Notes: generated by a model from the letters alone, not told the origin. 64,000 bases of DNA from Acidobacteriota bacterium (GCA_021792795.1 JAJYUB010000009.1:1-64000), one strand, 5' to 3'; shown: positions 26,018 to 35,803, counted from the stretch's first letter. Program-made: numbers and translations.

Positions 26018-27366
26018 GCCTGTTCGATGCACTACCCGGCGGTCCCGCATATGCAAATGAGACGCCGCCTGATCTGCGCCAGCGTCCGTTGGCGGAGCGG
26101 ATGCGCCCGCGCACACTGGATGAATTTGTCGGCCAGGAACATTTGCTGGCCTCCGGCAAGGCACTGCGTCTGCAGTTGGAAACCGACGACACCACGTCGA
26201 TGATTCTGTGGGGACCGCCGGGGGTGGGAAAAACCACGCTGGCCAAGATCGTCGCGCACACCACTCAGGCAACCTTCATCGAGTTTTCCGCGGTCGTCAG
26301 CGGCATCAAAGAGATCAAACAGGTCATGGCGGAGGCCGATCAGGCCGCATCAGCCGGCATGCGCACAATTCTATTTATCGATGAAATTCATCGCTTCAAC
26401 CGCAGTCAGCAGGATGCGTTTTTGCCGTATGTCGAGCGAGGAGCGATTCGCTTGATCGGCGCGACCACGGAGAATCCATCCTTCGAGCTGAATGCCGCGC
26501 TGCTCTCCCGCTGCCGCGTGTATGTGCTGGAGGCACTCAGCGACGGTCAAATCGTCGCGCTGTTGCACAGGGCGCTCACAGATAAAGAGCGAGGTCTCGG
26601 CGGATTCGGAATCGCGTCGCCGGAAGACGCGCTGAACGTGATTGCCGGATACTCGAACGGCGACGTCCGGCGTGCCTACAACGTGCTGGAAGCTGCGGTC
26701 CGGTTGGCGGCGAGTGCGGGCCAGTCAAGCCTGGATGGCCAGATGATCGCCGATGCCGTGCAGCAGAAAACGCTGCTCTACGACAAGAGCGGCGAGGAAC
26801 ACTACAACCTGATTTCGGCGCTGCATAAATCCATTCGCAACAGCGACCCGGATGCGGCGCTCTACTGGCTGGCGCGCATGTTGCGCAGCGGCGAAGACCC
26901 GATGTACCTGGCGCGCCGGTTAGTGCGAATGGCATCCGAAGACATTGGCCTGGCCGCTCCGGAGGCGCTGAACCTGGCGCTCTCCGCGCGCGACTCGATG
27001 GATTTTCTCGGCAGCCCGGAGGGCGATCTGGCGCTGGCCCAGGCGGCTGTCTATCTTGCGCTTGCGCCCAAGTCGAACGCGCTGTACACGGCGTATGGCG
27101 CGGTCACCCGCGACGTGGAACAGACGCGCGCCGAGCCAGTCCCGCTGCATCTGCGCAACGCGCCCACGCGGCTGATGGAATCGCTCGACTACGGCAAGGG
27201 CTATCGTTATGCGCACGATGAAGAGGGCGCCGTCTCCGATATGGATTGCCTGCCGCACGGATTGATCGGACGCAAGTATTACCAGCCGACGGATCGCGGC
27301 CGCGAGAAGATGTTGCAGCAGCGCATGGAAGAGATTGAGCAGCTGCGCAAGCAGAATCGTAAATAA
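26014..27366 (+). CDS. rarA: Replication-associated recombination protein A (AAA+ ATPase)
   Basis: This encodes 450 residues of the RarA/MgsA/WRNIP1 family. [17 protein letters not shown] opens the AAA+ core, with Walker [12 protein letters not shown], Walker [13 protein letters not shown] and sensor 1 [10 protein letters not shown]. The C-terminal oligomerisation region includes [18 protein letters not shown] and a conserved end near YYQPTDRG. It acts at stalled replication forks. The start overlaps the preceding methyltransferase by four bases. A long inverted repeat begins ten bases after the stop and may end the transcript. Confidence 0.95.
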   Translation: MSLFDALPGGPAYANETPPDLRQRPLAERMRPRTLDEFVGQEHLLASGKALRLQLETDDTTSMILWGPPGVGKTTLAKIVAHTTQATFIEFSAVVSGIKEIKQVMAEADQAASAGMRTILFIDEIHRFNRSQQDAFLPYVERGAIRLIGATTENPSFELNAALLSRCRVYVLEALSDGQIVALLHRALTDKERGLGGFGIASPEDALNVIAGYSNGDVRRAYNVLEAAVRLAASAGQSSLDGQMIADAVQQKTLLYDKSGEEHYNLISALHKSIRNSDPDAALYWLARMLRSGEDPMYLARRLVRMASEDIGLAAPEALNLALSARDSMDFLGSPEGDLALAQAAVYLALAPKSNALYTAYGAVTRDVEQTRAEPVPLHLRNAPTRLMESLDYGKGYRYAHDEEGAVSDMDCLPHGLIGRKYYQPTDRGREKMLQQRMEEIEQLRKQNRK

Positions 27367-27375
27367 AGTTGAGGA

Positions 27376-27474
27376 GTCATTCTGAACGCCGCGTAGCGAA
27401 GTGAAGAATCCAGAAGGTGCCGTTTGCCTCGACTCAGCCCGGATTCCCTGGATTCTTCACTTCGTTCAGAATGA
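27376..27474. repeat. Dispersed long inverted repeat, copy 1
   Basis: The left arm GTCATTCTGAACG...GAAGTGAAGAATCCAG and the right arm CTGGATTCTTCACTTCG-TTCAGAATGAC are near-complete reverse complements around a 37-base loop, with a few unpaired bases (CGCGTAG) in the left arm. The 99-base unit lies between the convergent rarA and dsbD. It could fold into a strong hairpin on either strand and so end both transcripts. A second, more diverged copy is at 47068-47175. Confidence 0.85.
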
Positions 27475-27493
27475 CGAGCCAGGTTATGGACGG

Positions 27494-29626
27494 CTACTGC
27501 TTCGCGTGCAGGTTTTGCAAAGCATCCAGCACAATTCTCGTGGTCAGCACCTCTGGCAATAACTGTGGAGCGCTCTGTGGTCCACCGGAATAGAGCGCGT
27601 AGGTGGGCACTCCGCTGCGGCCCAACTGCGACAGCGCTGCGGTGATGGTGTCATCGTGATTGGTCCAGTCGGCACGCAGCATGACCACTCCGCTTTTGCG
27701 GAAGGCTTCTTCCACATCGGGCCGATCAAGTACAACGCGCTCATTCACTTGACAACTGAGGCACCAGGCCGCGGAGAAATCGACGAACACCGGCTTGCCA
27801 GCCACGCGTGCCGCCGCCAACCGCTGCGGGCTGAAGGGTTGCCATGCCGTCGCCTGCGCGAAGGTCTTGGAGATTGTTTTCCCGACAGGAAGCGCCGTTG
27901 CGACGAAACAAGGCAGTGCGATCGCGGCGGAGAGCAAAACGATGGCAGCCATCGTCGAGAAACGTTTTGCCGGCCAATGTCCTAGGACCCATCCAGCGAT
28001 GGCAGTCAGCAGCATCCCTGCAAGCAACGCGGCGACGCCATTACTGCCGGCGACCTGGGCAAATACCCACACCATCCAGATAACCGCAAGAAAAATTGGG
28101 AGCGATACAGCCAGCTTCAGATATTCCATCCACGCGCCCGGCTTCGGCAGCAGACGTATCCAAGCGGGCTGCAGCGTCAGAAACACGTAGGGCGCAGCAA
28201 GACCTAACGCGAGCATTGTGAATACGGCAAACGTGATGAGCGAGCTTTGCGACAGCGCGAAACCGATCGCCGCTCCCATGAACGGCGCGGTGCATGGAGT
28301 GGCGACGACGGTGGCCAGCACACCGGTAAAAAAGCTGCCGGAATAGCCGCCACGCTGGGCCAGTTCGCCCCCAACACTGGTAACGGAAAGCCCAACTTCA
28401 AACAGCCCCGCCAAACTGAGTCCGAGAAAGAAGAACAACAGCGCCAAGCAGGCGACGAAATATGGGGATTGAAATTGAAATCCCCAGCCGAGATGATGCC
28501 CCCCGGCGCGCAACAGCAATAGCAGCGCAACAATGGCCCAGAACGACACCAGAATTCCCAGCGCGTACATGGCCCCGTAAGCGCGCAGTCGCTGGCGCTC
28601 GTGGCCCGAAGATTGCACCAATGCGAGACCCTTGATAAACAGCACCGGAAACACGCACGGCATCAGGTTCAAAATCAGCCCACCGAGGAACGCGAACCCC
28701 AGCACGCGCAGCAGCCCTCCGCCGCGACAGCGTTGGGGCACGGAGTAGTCCGCGATGTAGCCGGTGGTGATGGCGGAGGTGAATTGATAGGCTGCGCCAT
28801 CGGGAAACTTCAGCAGCCCATGCAACTGTGCTGGGACCTGCTGCAACCCCTGCGCCTTTTCGACCGTGATCCACAGGCCGTCGGGTTGGGGCCGGATAAT
28901 TTGCGGCGCGGCATTGGCGATCAGGTCCTGGTCGTATGGATAGAACTCGGCACTCGCCACGCTCTTGCCTGTAAGCCGGATGACGAACGCCGTCTTCGTT
29001 TGCTGCACTTGTACGGACACGCCCAACGGCAATGTACGGGGCAACGCTCGCTCGGCAGCGAGGAATACCGGCTCCGTGGCAGGATCCGTCGCGCCCGGAT
29101 GGCTGGTGACAGCAACCGTATGCTCCAGTTCCGCCTTGCCCGGAATACACACGTTGCTGCACACCAGAAAATGCAAATGGCCGCGAAGGGTTGCGTTCGT
29201 CCCGGCGCGAAGGCTGGCATCGGCGCGCATGGGAATGGGCAGCAATACCTCGCGCTGATAGCCGAAATCCATCAGCGGCCCCAGCGGCAGCCGCTCGGGC
29301 GCGGGAAACTGCAAATCGCCCGCAGTGATTCCCGCAGGCAGTTGCCAGTCGACACGAGGCGGCTCGCCCGCATCGCCGGCGTTGATCCAATAAATGTGCC
29401 ATCCCGGATCCAATACAAAATGGAGGCCAGCAAGAAAATCATGGTTGGGTGCGATGCTGTTTGTTTCCGTCACCATCTCGACGGTGAGGTGCGCGGCCCG
29501 TACCGGTTGCCCAAAGCTATGGCCGCAGAAAAGCAGAAGACCTGTAAGCATCGCCAGCAAAATCGGCGACCTACGACGCAGGCGCATCGGGGTCCCCATC
29601 ATTCTCGAGCTGCAGCGAATTCTCAA
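27494..29626 (-). CDS. dsbD: Thiol:disulfide interchange protein DsbD
   Basis: This encodes 710 residues. After a signal peptide comes a periplasmic DsbD-alpha-like domain (about 40-270, with VCSNVCIPGKAEL cysteines). Eight or so transmembrane helices follow (about 305-575, with NLMPCVFPVLFIKGL and ATPCTAPFMGAAIG as the redox pair). A C-terminal thioredoxin domain has DFSAAWCLSCQVNE. It carries electrons from cytoplasmic thioredoxin to the periplasm. A TTG at 29626 with AAGGA upstream overlaps the previous gene's stop. ATGs at 29602 and 29587 are alternatives. It may serve the DsbA-like protein at 8040. Confidence 0.92.
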   Translation of the reverse strand: MRIRCSSRMMGTPMRLRRRSPILLAMLTGLLLFCGHSFGQPVRAAHLTVEMVTETNSIAPNHDFLAGLHFVLDPGWHIYWINAGDAGEPPRVDWQLPAGITAGDLQFPAPERLPLGPLMDFGYQREVLLPIPMRADASLRAGTNATLRGHLHFLVCSNVCIPGKAELEHTVAVTSHPGATDPATEPVFLAAERALPRTLPLGVSVQVQQTKTAFVIRLTGKSVASAEFYPYDQDLIANAAPQIIRPQPDGLWITVEKAQGLQQVPAQLHGLLKFPDGAAYQFTSAITTGYIADYSVPQRCRGGGLLRVLGFAFLGGLILNLMPCVFPVLFIKGLALVQSSGHERQRLRAYGAMYALGILVSFWAIVALLLLLRAGGHHLGWGFQFQSPYFVACLALLFFFLGLSLAGLFEVGLSVTSVGGELAQRGGYSGSFFTGVLATVVATPCTAPFMGAAIGFALSQSSLITFAVFTMLALGLAAPYVFLTLQPAWIRLLPKPGAWMEYLKLAVSLPIFLAVIWMVWVFAQVAGSNGVAALLAGMLLTAIAGWVLGHWPAKRFSTMAAIVLLSAAIALPCFVATALPVGKTISKTFAQATAWQPFSPQRLAAARVAGKPVFVDFSAAWCLSCQVNERVVLDRPDVEEAFRKSGVVMLRADWTNHDDTITAALSQLGRSGVPTYALYSGGPQSAPQLLPEVLTTRIVLDALQNLHAKQ

Positions 29627-30042
29627 TGTGCATCCTTGTCAGCCGTCCAGCGAAGATGTTCCTTGTACATGCATCGGTCCGCCACGACTTTGATGCCGTT
29701 CGCTTCCGCATGCGCAATGGCTTCGGGATGCATCACGCCCTCTTGCAGCCATAGATACCTGGCTCCGATGGCGATGGTTTCCTCCACAATTTTCGGCACA
29801 AATTCCGAAGCTCGAAACACATCGACCAAATCGACAGGAAATGGAATTTCCGCGAGCGTTGGATAGCAATCTTCACCCAGCACGCTGGTCAACATGGGAT
29901 TGACCGGGACGATGCGATATCCGCGCCGCTGCATCTGCGCCGCAACGCCATGGCTGGCGCGCTCCGGCTTGTCGGAGATGCCGACGACAGCAATAACTTT
30001 TGCCTTCTCTAGAATCTCATCGATCACTTCGGGTTCGTTCAA
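29623..30042 (-). CDS. CoA-binding protein (YccU family)
   Basis: From a TTG at 30042 this encodes 139 residues. A perfect GGAGGT lies four bases before it. The open frame reaches 30168 but that section is inside prfB. The Rossmann-like CoA-binding fold is seen in KVIAVVGISDKPERASHGVA, YRIVPVNP, GEDCYPTLAEIP, DLVDVFRASEFVP and LWLQEGVMHPEA. Members bind CoA in structures but their reaction is not known. It begins 37 bases after the prfB stop and overlaps dsbD by four bases, giving a probable prfB-yccU-dsbD transcript. Confidence 0.9.
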   Translation of the reverse strand: MNEPEVIDEILEKAKVIAVVGISDKPERASHGVAAQMQRRGYRIVPVNPMLTSVLGEDCYPTLAEIPFPVDLVDVFRASEFVPKIVEETIAIGARYLWLQEGVMHPEAIAHAEANGIKVVADRCMYKEHLRWTADKDAH

Positions 30043-30079
30043 AGTTACCTCCAGATTTCCGTTCGCAATGGGTGCGTGC

Positions 30080-31208
30080 CTAGTCCAAATCTTCAACCGG
30101 GCCCGCAGGGTAATTCCCTTCCCGCCGCAGCCGTAAGAACCCGCGAATAAACATATCGAGATCGCCATTCAGCACGCGATCGACATCTCCGGTCTCCACG
30201 CGGGTCCGGAGGTCCTTGACCATGCGATAGGGCTGCATCACATAGGAGCGGATCTGGGAACCGAAATTGATCTCCAGCTTCGCATCTTCAATTTTGCGCG
30301 TAATTGCACGCTGCTTTTCCAATTCATATTCATACAATCGAGAACGCAACATCTTCATCGCTTTCTCGCGGTTCTTGTGCTGCGAGCGTTCATTCTGGCA
30401 GGAAACGACAATTCCGGTCGCCAGATGCGTCATTCGCACCGCCGAGTCTGTCGTGTTGACGTGCTGCCCCCCTTTGCCGCCGGAGCGATATGTGTCGATC
30501 CGCAAATCTTCCGGCTTAATGTCGATCTCAATGGAGTCGTCGATTTCCGGCGAAACAAAGACGCTGGCAAAGGAAGTGTGGCGGCGTTTGGCGGAATCGA
30601 ACGGAGAAATTCGCACCAGCCGATGCACGCCGGTCTCGCCGGAAAGCAGCCCATAGGCATAGTCGCCGGTCACGGTGAAGGTGGCGGACTTGATGCCCGC
30701 TTCCTCGGCCGCCTGATAGTCGTTGATCTCGGTCTTAAAATGCTGTCGCTCTGCCCAGCGCAGGTACATCCGCATCAGCATCTCCGCCCAGTCCTGGGAT
30801 TCGGTGCCGCCGGCGCCAGGATGGACCGTCACAATGGCATTCAGCGGATCGGTCTCTTCCGACAACATGGTGCGCGATTCCAGTGCTTCGGAAAAGTTGC
30901 GCAATCCTTCGATCTCCCGCACCAGGTCGGGCTCGACCTGCTCGCCTTCACGAGCCAGTTCAAAATACGCAGCAATGTCATCTCTACGGCGCCGCAGTTC
31001 CGTATCGTCCGCCAACAAGGATTCCAGCCGCTTGCGCTCGCGCATCAAGGGCTGTGAAACCGCAGGATTCGCCCAGACGGCTGGGTCGACTACTTTTTGT
31101 TCGATGGATGCGAGTTCTTTGCGCAGACGTTCCGCGTCAAAGATACTCCTGCAGATCGCGAACTTTTTGCTCGATGGGATTATAGGCAAACTCTAAGTCA
31201 TTGAGCAT
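30080..31208 (-). CDS. prfB: Peptide chain release factor 2 (programmed +1 frameshift)
   Basis: Release factor 2 reads UAA and UGA stops. The main frame has the anticodon-like region VRISPFDSAKRRHTSFASV, whose SPF tripeptide is specific to RF2. The catalytic loop is RSGGKGGQHVNTTDSAV. The gene starts at the ATG at 31208 with a 23-codon leader (MLNDLEFAYNPIEQKVRDLQ then EYL). The leader ends in CTT-TGA, and translation must slip +1 onto GAC at 31138-31136 to continue as DAERLRKEL. No start codon gives the whole protein in a single frame. Full length is about 375 residues. Expression is self-regulated through this site. Confidence 0.96.
31137..31150 (-). other. Programmed +1 ribosomal frameshift site of prfB
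   Basis: Reading the minus strand, AGGAG (31150-31146), then TAT, the slippery CTT (31142-31140) and TGA followed by C (31139-31136) reproduce the classical RF2 autoregulation site. The internal Shine-Dalgarno sits three bases before CTT, as in Escherichia coli. Low RF2 makes the ribosome pause at UGA-C and slip forward. Confidence 0.95.
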
Positions 31209-31226
31209 GGCGGACCAGTCTTGGAA

Positions 31227-32867
31227 TTAGATTTTCGTTCCCGGTCGATAGTTGTTTTGCACAGCCCCATCGACGGCAAGGACTATTGCGATTATGGCAC
31301 ATAGCCACGCCAGCAGGTCACCGTGGCGGGTATAAAAAGTCTCGCGAGACAAGTAATTGAAATGCGCCGGCAAGGAGGTCTCCACATGACGCGGCGCACT
31401 TTGCGCCACCTGTCCATGCGGGTCGATGACGGACGTCACGCCGCTGTTGGTATCCACCAATAGCCAGCGATCGTTTTCAATGGCGCGCATTCGACTCATA
31501 TTCAGGTGCTGCCACGGGGCGCTGGTGTCTCCATACCAGCCATCATCGGAAATATTCACCAGCACGTCCGCGCCAAGCTTCACGAATTGACGCACTTCAT
31601 CGGCAAAAATCGATTCGTAACAGATGAAGACGCCATAGCGATGTCCGTCTGCCGCGAATACCACGCGACGCTTGCCTGGCGTCATATGACCCACCTGGTC
31701 CGTCAGCGATCCTGCAAAGGACAATAGCTCCGGAAACGGCGTGTACTCCCCGAACGGAACCAAATGCATTTTGTCGTAACGACCGACGAAGGTCCCGTCG
31801 GGTGCTACAAACGCGGCTGAGTTGTACATCGCGGTCCCCGCCTCGCCTGGTTCGCGCTCCACGGCGATATCGCCAACAATCATGGGCGCGTGCGCGTCCT
31901 CGGCCAATGCTGAAATCCAATGGCGAAATCGAGGATCGGCGCCTTCAAACGGCGCCGGCGATTCCGGCCAGACAATTACGCTGGTCGCCGGGTGTGGAGA
32001 TTTACAGTCCGGTTGAATGATCTGCATCCGCGACGAGGGGATGCCCGTGTAGTATGGGTTGCACGCTTTTTCACTCAACGCGGCGAAGTGCTGCATTCGC
32101 TTATCGAACTCATCGCCCGCCCAGTTATTTCCTCCACTCACATTCAAGTCCGGCTGTAACAGCATAGCGGTGGCGTGGGGAATCTCCGGAGTGGCGCGCA
32201 AAGTATATCCCTTCGACAATCCGGCCGCGAGTGCCAGCGCCAGCATGGGAGGAATCAGCCGTGCCCGCCATCCGCGGAAAAGAAAGAAACTGGCGACGGC
32301 GCAGTTCCCCGCCATCAGCACAAAAGAAATTCCGTACGCTCCTGTCCATGGCGCCAGTCGCGTCAACAGCAGGTTGTCGATCTGCGAATCGCCCAGTTGG
32401 TTCCATGGAAAACTGGTGACGCGCGCGCGCGCCAGTTCCACCGCAACCCATAGCACCGGGACCGATACCAACGCCCATACCCTGCTGCCAGTGGCCCGCT
32501 GGCCAAGGCTGACAAGAAACGCAAACAGGGCAAAGTAAAGACCAAGATACAAGCAAAAAAGTGCCAGTAGTATGCTGGCAGCCAACGGAGGAAGATTCCC
32601 GTACATCTGCATTGTGGATTCAATCCAGTAACAAGTGCCGCCATACCAGAGAATTCCGCAGAAATAGCCGATCAAGGTGTTTTGTGCGACGCGTTGCCAG
32701 CCAAATCCAGATCGCGGAACGAGCAGTGCAATCAGCAAGGGAACAAACGCGATCCACGCCAGGGCGGCGCGCCAGTGGGGCAGCGGGCCCGCAACCGGAA
32801 ACGGCAGCACCAGCAGCACTCCGCTTTCCGCCGCAAGCACCCAGCTCAACTTCGATCCAGCGCGCAT
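31227..32867 (-). CDS. lnt: Apolipoprotein N-acyltransferase
   Basis: This 546-residue inner-membrane enzyme performs the last step of lipoprotein maturation, N-acylating the lipid-modified Cys. About six to eight transmembrane helices cover residues 10-230. A periplasmic nitrilase domain follows, with the catalytic triad in VIVWPESPAPF (Glu), FVGRYDKMHLVPFGEYTP (Lys) and YGVFICYESIFADE (Cys). A final helix is near 515-535 (LLAWLCAIIAIVLAVDGAV). It ends 19 bases before prfB on the same strand, so the two are likely cotranscribed. The window has several lipoproteins that would be its substrates. Confidence 0.95.
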   Translation of the reverse strand: MRAGSKLSWVLAAESGVLLVLPFPVAGPLPHWRAALAWIAFVPLLIALLVPRSGFGWQRVAQNTLIGYFCGILWYGGTCYWIESTMQMYGNLPPLAASILLALFCLYLGLYFALFAFLVSLGQRATGSRVWALVSVPVLWVAVELARARVTSFPWNQLGDSQIDNLLLTRLAPWTGAYGISFVLMAGNCAVASFFLFRGWRARLIPPMLALALAAGLSKGYTLRATPEIPHATAMLLQPDLNVSGGNNWAGDEFDKRMQHFAALSEKACNPYYTGIPSSRMQIIQPDCKSPHPATSVIVWPESPAPFEGADPRFRHWISALAEDAHAPMIVGDIAVEREPGEAGTAMYNSAAFVAPDGTFVGRYDKMHLVPFGEYTPFPELLSFAGSLTDQVGHMTPGKRRVVFAADGHRYGVFICYESIFADEVRQFVKLGADVLVNISDDGWYGDTSAPWQHLNMSRMRAIENDRWLLVDTNSGVTSVIDPHGQVAQSAPRHVETSLPAHFNYLSRETFYTRHGDLLAWLCAIIAIVLAVDGAVQNNYRPGTKI

Positions 32868-32955
32868 CGTGTGCAGTCTACCATTCTATTGCAGCGCAAC
32901 ATTTTTTACGTGAAGCGTCCTAGGCATTCAGAGTGCCCGGCAGTACACTCTTGGA

Positions 32956-33087
32956 ATGCAGATCGTTCTGAAAGTTGTGGATCATGTGCTGGTGGCGATG
33001 TTCCTGATCGGCGGATTCGGTTCGGCTTTTGTGATTGTCATCAGTTTTGTTGAAGATATGCATGAGCTTTTCAGCAAGAACGATTGA
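32956..33087 (+). CDS. 43-residue single-span membrane protein
   Basis: This short gene has an ATG at 32956 and a TGA at 33085-33087. The product starts MQIVLKVVDHVLVAMFLIGG, so a hydrophobic helix runs through about residues 11-33. It ends in an acidic, charged stretch, EDMHELFSKND. Codon choice is like that of neighbouring genes. TTGGA directly before the start is a weak ribosome site. I recall very similar tiny proteins in acidobacterial genomes, but have no name or function for them. It lies 88 bases from the divergent lnt. Confidence 0.7.
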   Translation: MQIVLKVVDHVLVAMFLIGGFGSAFVIVISFVEDMHELFSKND

Positions 33088-33239
33088 CCGCGGCGGAAGG
33101 TCCATCCCGAGGATTATGAAACTCCAATATCATGGGAAATAGGTGCTGTTTTGCAGCAGGCTGCAACCGAATATCTCGATAGAAGCTCGCCATAGATTCG
33201 CGAGCATATAACCATGAACTGAACTTACGACCAGCGACC

Positions 33240-35639
33240 ATGCCAGAACAGACCGTTTCCGCGCCATCCCCCGCCAACCGTGTACGCATCGTTGTCGCAT
33301 CCACCGTGATGCTGACATTCATCTCCTTTTGGAGCGCGGCTGCAATTGTGCTGAACGATTTAGCGTCCTCCGCGTTCTATGCGGTAGGAATTGCGGAGCA
33401 GGATTTTGGCAAGTCCGCGCCCTGGATCGTGCTCGGGGTGATGCTTTTCTCGTTTGCAGTGCGCGCGGTCTACGTGGAAAGCTGCTCGATGTTCACGCGC
33501 GGCGGCGTTTACCGCATTGTGAAAGAAGGACTGGGGGGCACCTTTGCCAAGGTCAGCGTATCCGCGCTGATGTTCGACTACGTCCTGACAGGCCCGGTAT
33601 CGGGCGTGTCCGCCGGCCAATACATTGTTGGGTTGCTGAATGAGTTGCTGCGAATCTGCGCGGGGCATCCAGTTTTAGGCGGCTTGCTGCTCTCTTCTCC
33701 TGGCCACGCGATCCAACTTCCTGTCAACGCAAGCGCGGCTGCGATTGCCGTCATCGTCACGTTGTTTTACTGGTGGCAGAACGTCAAGGGAATCGAGGCT
33801 TCCAGTCAGCGCGCTGTCGACGTCATGAAAATTACCACTTTGATGGTGGTCATTATGATGGCGTGGGGGGGCTTCTCCATCGTCTACAAGGGTGCGCATT
33901 TACCTCCGATGCCCGTCCCCTCGAATTTGAAATTCACCGCCGACTCGTTCGGCTTCTTACGGCACACGAGCCTGATGAAGACTTTCGGTCTGTTTGGCAT
34001 TCTGATGGCCTTTGGCCATACAGTGCTGGCCATGAGCGGTGAAGAGACCCTGGCCCAGGTCAACCGGGAAATTCAACATCCGAAGTTGAAAAACCTTAAA
34101 CGCGCTGCGATCGTCATCGCCATCTATAGCTTGATCTTTACCGGCGGCGCTTCCCTGCTGGCGGTGATGTTGATTCCCGATCAGGTCCGCGTGTCGGTTT
34201 ACGGCAACAATGTAATTGCGGGAATTGCGATGTACCTGGCCGGCCCTCTCGCCCTGCGCGTTGCGTTTCGCATCTTTGTCGTAATTGTGGGTTTTCTGAT
34301 CCTTGCCGGCGCTATCAATACCTCGATTATCGGCTCCACCGGCGTGCTGATGCGGGTCGCGGAAGATGGGGTCTTGCATGATTGGTTTCGCAAGCCGCAA
34401 CGGAAATTCGGGACTCCTACACGCATCATCAACCTTGTAACCGGCCTGCAGCTCGCCACTATCCTGTTGAGCCGTGGCAACATTATTGTGATTGGCGAGG
34501 CCTACGCCTTTGGAGTGATTTGGAGCTTTACCTTCAACGGGCTCGCCATGCTGGTGTTGCGCTATCGATATAAAGGTGAGCGCGGCTGGAAAGTTCCGAT
34601 CAATCTTCGTATTGGGAATGTTGAACTTCCAATTGGACTGTTCTCGGTGTTTCTGGTTCTTTTCAGTACCGCAATTGTCAATCTTCTGACCAAGGAAGTG
34701 GCAACCATCAGCGGCCTGGTTTTCGCAGCTACTTTCTACCTCATCTTTACTTTGTCGGAGAAGGACAATATCCGCCGGCACGCGTTGGCCGCGCGAGAGA
34801 TGAAAGAACACTTTCAACTGGAAAACGACGACACGGTCAGCCGCGAGAGTTTACGAATCCGTCCCGGCTGCATCGTAGTCACGATGCGAGACGTTCGGGC
34901 GACCGGCGCGCTTCGCTGGGCCCTCTCGCGAAGTTCGGAAGAAAGCCAGGACGTCGTTCTGCTGACGGCCCGCTTGATGGGAGCTGGCGGCCCGGAATAT
35001 ATTGACGCTTCGCAACTGGCATTTACTGAACATGAGCAGACGATTTTTACACAGGCGGTGGCGGTTGCGGAAAGCTTTGGCCGCCACATTTCACTTCTGG
35101 TGGTTCCTGCGGGCGATCCATTTTCTGCGCTTGTGCAAACGGCAAATTCATTGGAGGCCGCAACAGTTGTCGCAGGGCTTTCCTCGCGGATGACGGCGGA
35201 AGAGCAAGCATTTTATTCTGGACGCGCCTGGGAAGCTCTTCCTGAACCCAAGCGCCAATTCACTTTCTATGTGGTCATGCCAGATGGCTCAGCAAAGTCT
35301 TTCCATATCGGACCGCACGCTCCGGCATTGCAACCGCAAGATGTCGAGTTAGTTCATCAGTTATGGCTAAGATTTCGCGGCGATGCTTCGATGAAGGAAT
35401 TGCACCATAGCGACATTGTCACCTATGCGTTGGACAGGCTGGCTGTACAGTATCAGTCGGATCGTCAGGAAGTACTCGATGGTTTGCGGCGATCCGTTGA
35501 AGACAAGGGCCATTTGCTCGGCAGTCAATTCGCAATGGAGAGTCGAATTCAGAAGCCGATGCTTCCACCAGCCCCTGCCGACCTGGATACATTGGACGCC
35601 GAAGAACAACCGCAATCGACAGACAAGAAGAGCGAGTAG
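33240..35639 (+). CDS. APC-family amino acid permease with large C-terminal soluble domain
   Basis: This encodes 799 residues. The first 510 or so form a transporter of about 12 helices. FISFWSAAAIVLNDLASSAF and FDYVLTGPVSGVSAGQYIVG resemble the unwound helices of the APC superfamily, and AMSGEETLAQVNREIQHPKL is an APC-type loop. Residues 515-799 are cytoplasmic. They hold an alpha/beta region (RPGCIVVTMRDVRATGALRW, then ALVQTANSLEAATVVAGLSS) reminiscent of universal stress protein folds, and a charged C-terminal tail. Substrate is not predictable. No transport partner gene is near. The start is the ATG at 33240. Its ribosome site is weak. Confidence 0.88.
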   Translation: MPEQTVSAPSPANRVRIVVASTVMLTFISFWSAAAIVLNDLASSAFYAVGIAEQDFGKSAPWIVLGVMLFSFAVRAVYVESCSMFTRGGVYRIVKEGLGGTFAKVSVSALMFDYVLTGPVSGVSAGQYIVGLLNELLRICAGHPVLGGLLLSSPGHAIQLPVNASAAAIAVIVTLFYWWQNVKGIEASSQRAVDVMKITTLMVVIMMAWGGFSIVYKGAHLPPMPVPSNLKFTADSFGFLRHTSLMKTFGLFGILMAFGHTVLAMSGEETLAQVNREIQHPKLKNLKRAAIVIAIYSLIFTGGASLLAVMLIPDQVRVSVYGNNVIAGIAMYLAGPLALRVAFRIFVVIVGFLILAGAINTSIIGSTGVLMRVAEDGVLHDWFRKPQRKFGTPTRIINLVTGLQLATILLSRGNIIVIGEAYAFGVIWSFTFNGLAMLVLRYRYKGERGWKVPINLRIGNVELPIGLFSVFLVLFSTAIVNLLTKEVATISGLVFAATFYLIFTLSEKDNIRRHALAAREMKEHFQLENDDTVSRESLRIRPGCIVVTMRDVRATGALRWALSRSSEESQDVVLLTARLMGAGGPEYIDASQLAFTEHEQTIFTQAVAVAESFGRHISLLVVPAGDPFSALVQTANSLEAATVVAGLSSRMTAEEQAFYSGRAWEALPEPKRQFTFYVVMPDGSAKSFHIGPHAPALQPQDVELVHQLWLRFRGDASMKELHHSDIVTYALDRLAVQYQSDRQEVLDGLRRSVEDKGHLLGSQFAMESRIQKPMLPPAPADLDTLDAEEQPQSTDKKSE

Positions 35640-35803
35640 GTCTATCCGCACATACTACCTGCTGTCTCCTCGATCAATCATCCGTCATTTGCTATCCAAC
35701 CCATCCGTTATGTAATGTTATAGTGTAAGCTGTTTCCGCGAGCCAGTTAGGAATTCGTGGGAGTTTGCACCAAATCACTTTTCAAGGGAAATATGGAGGT
35801 ACT

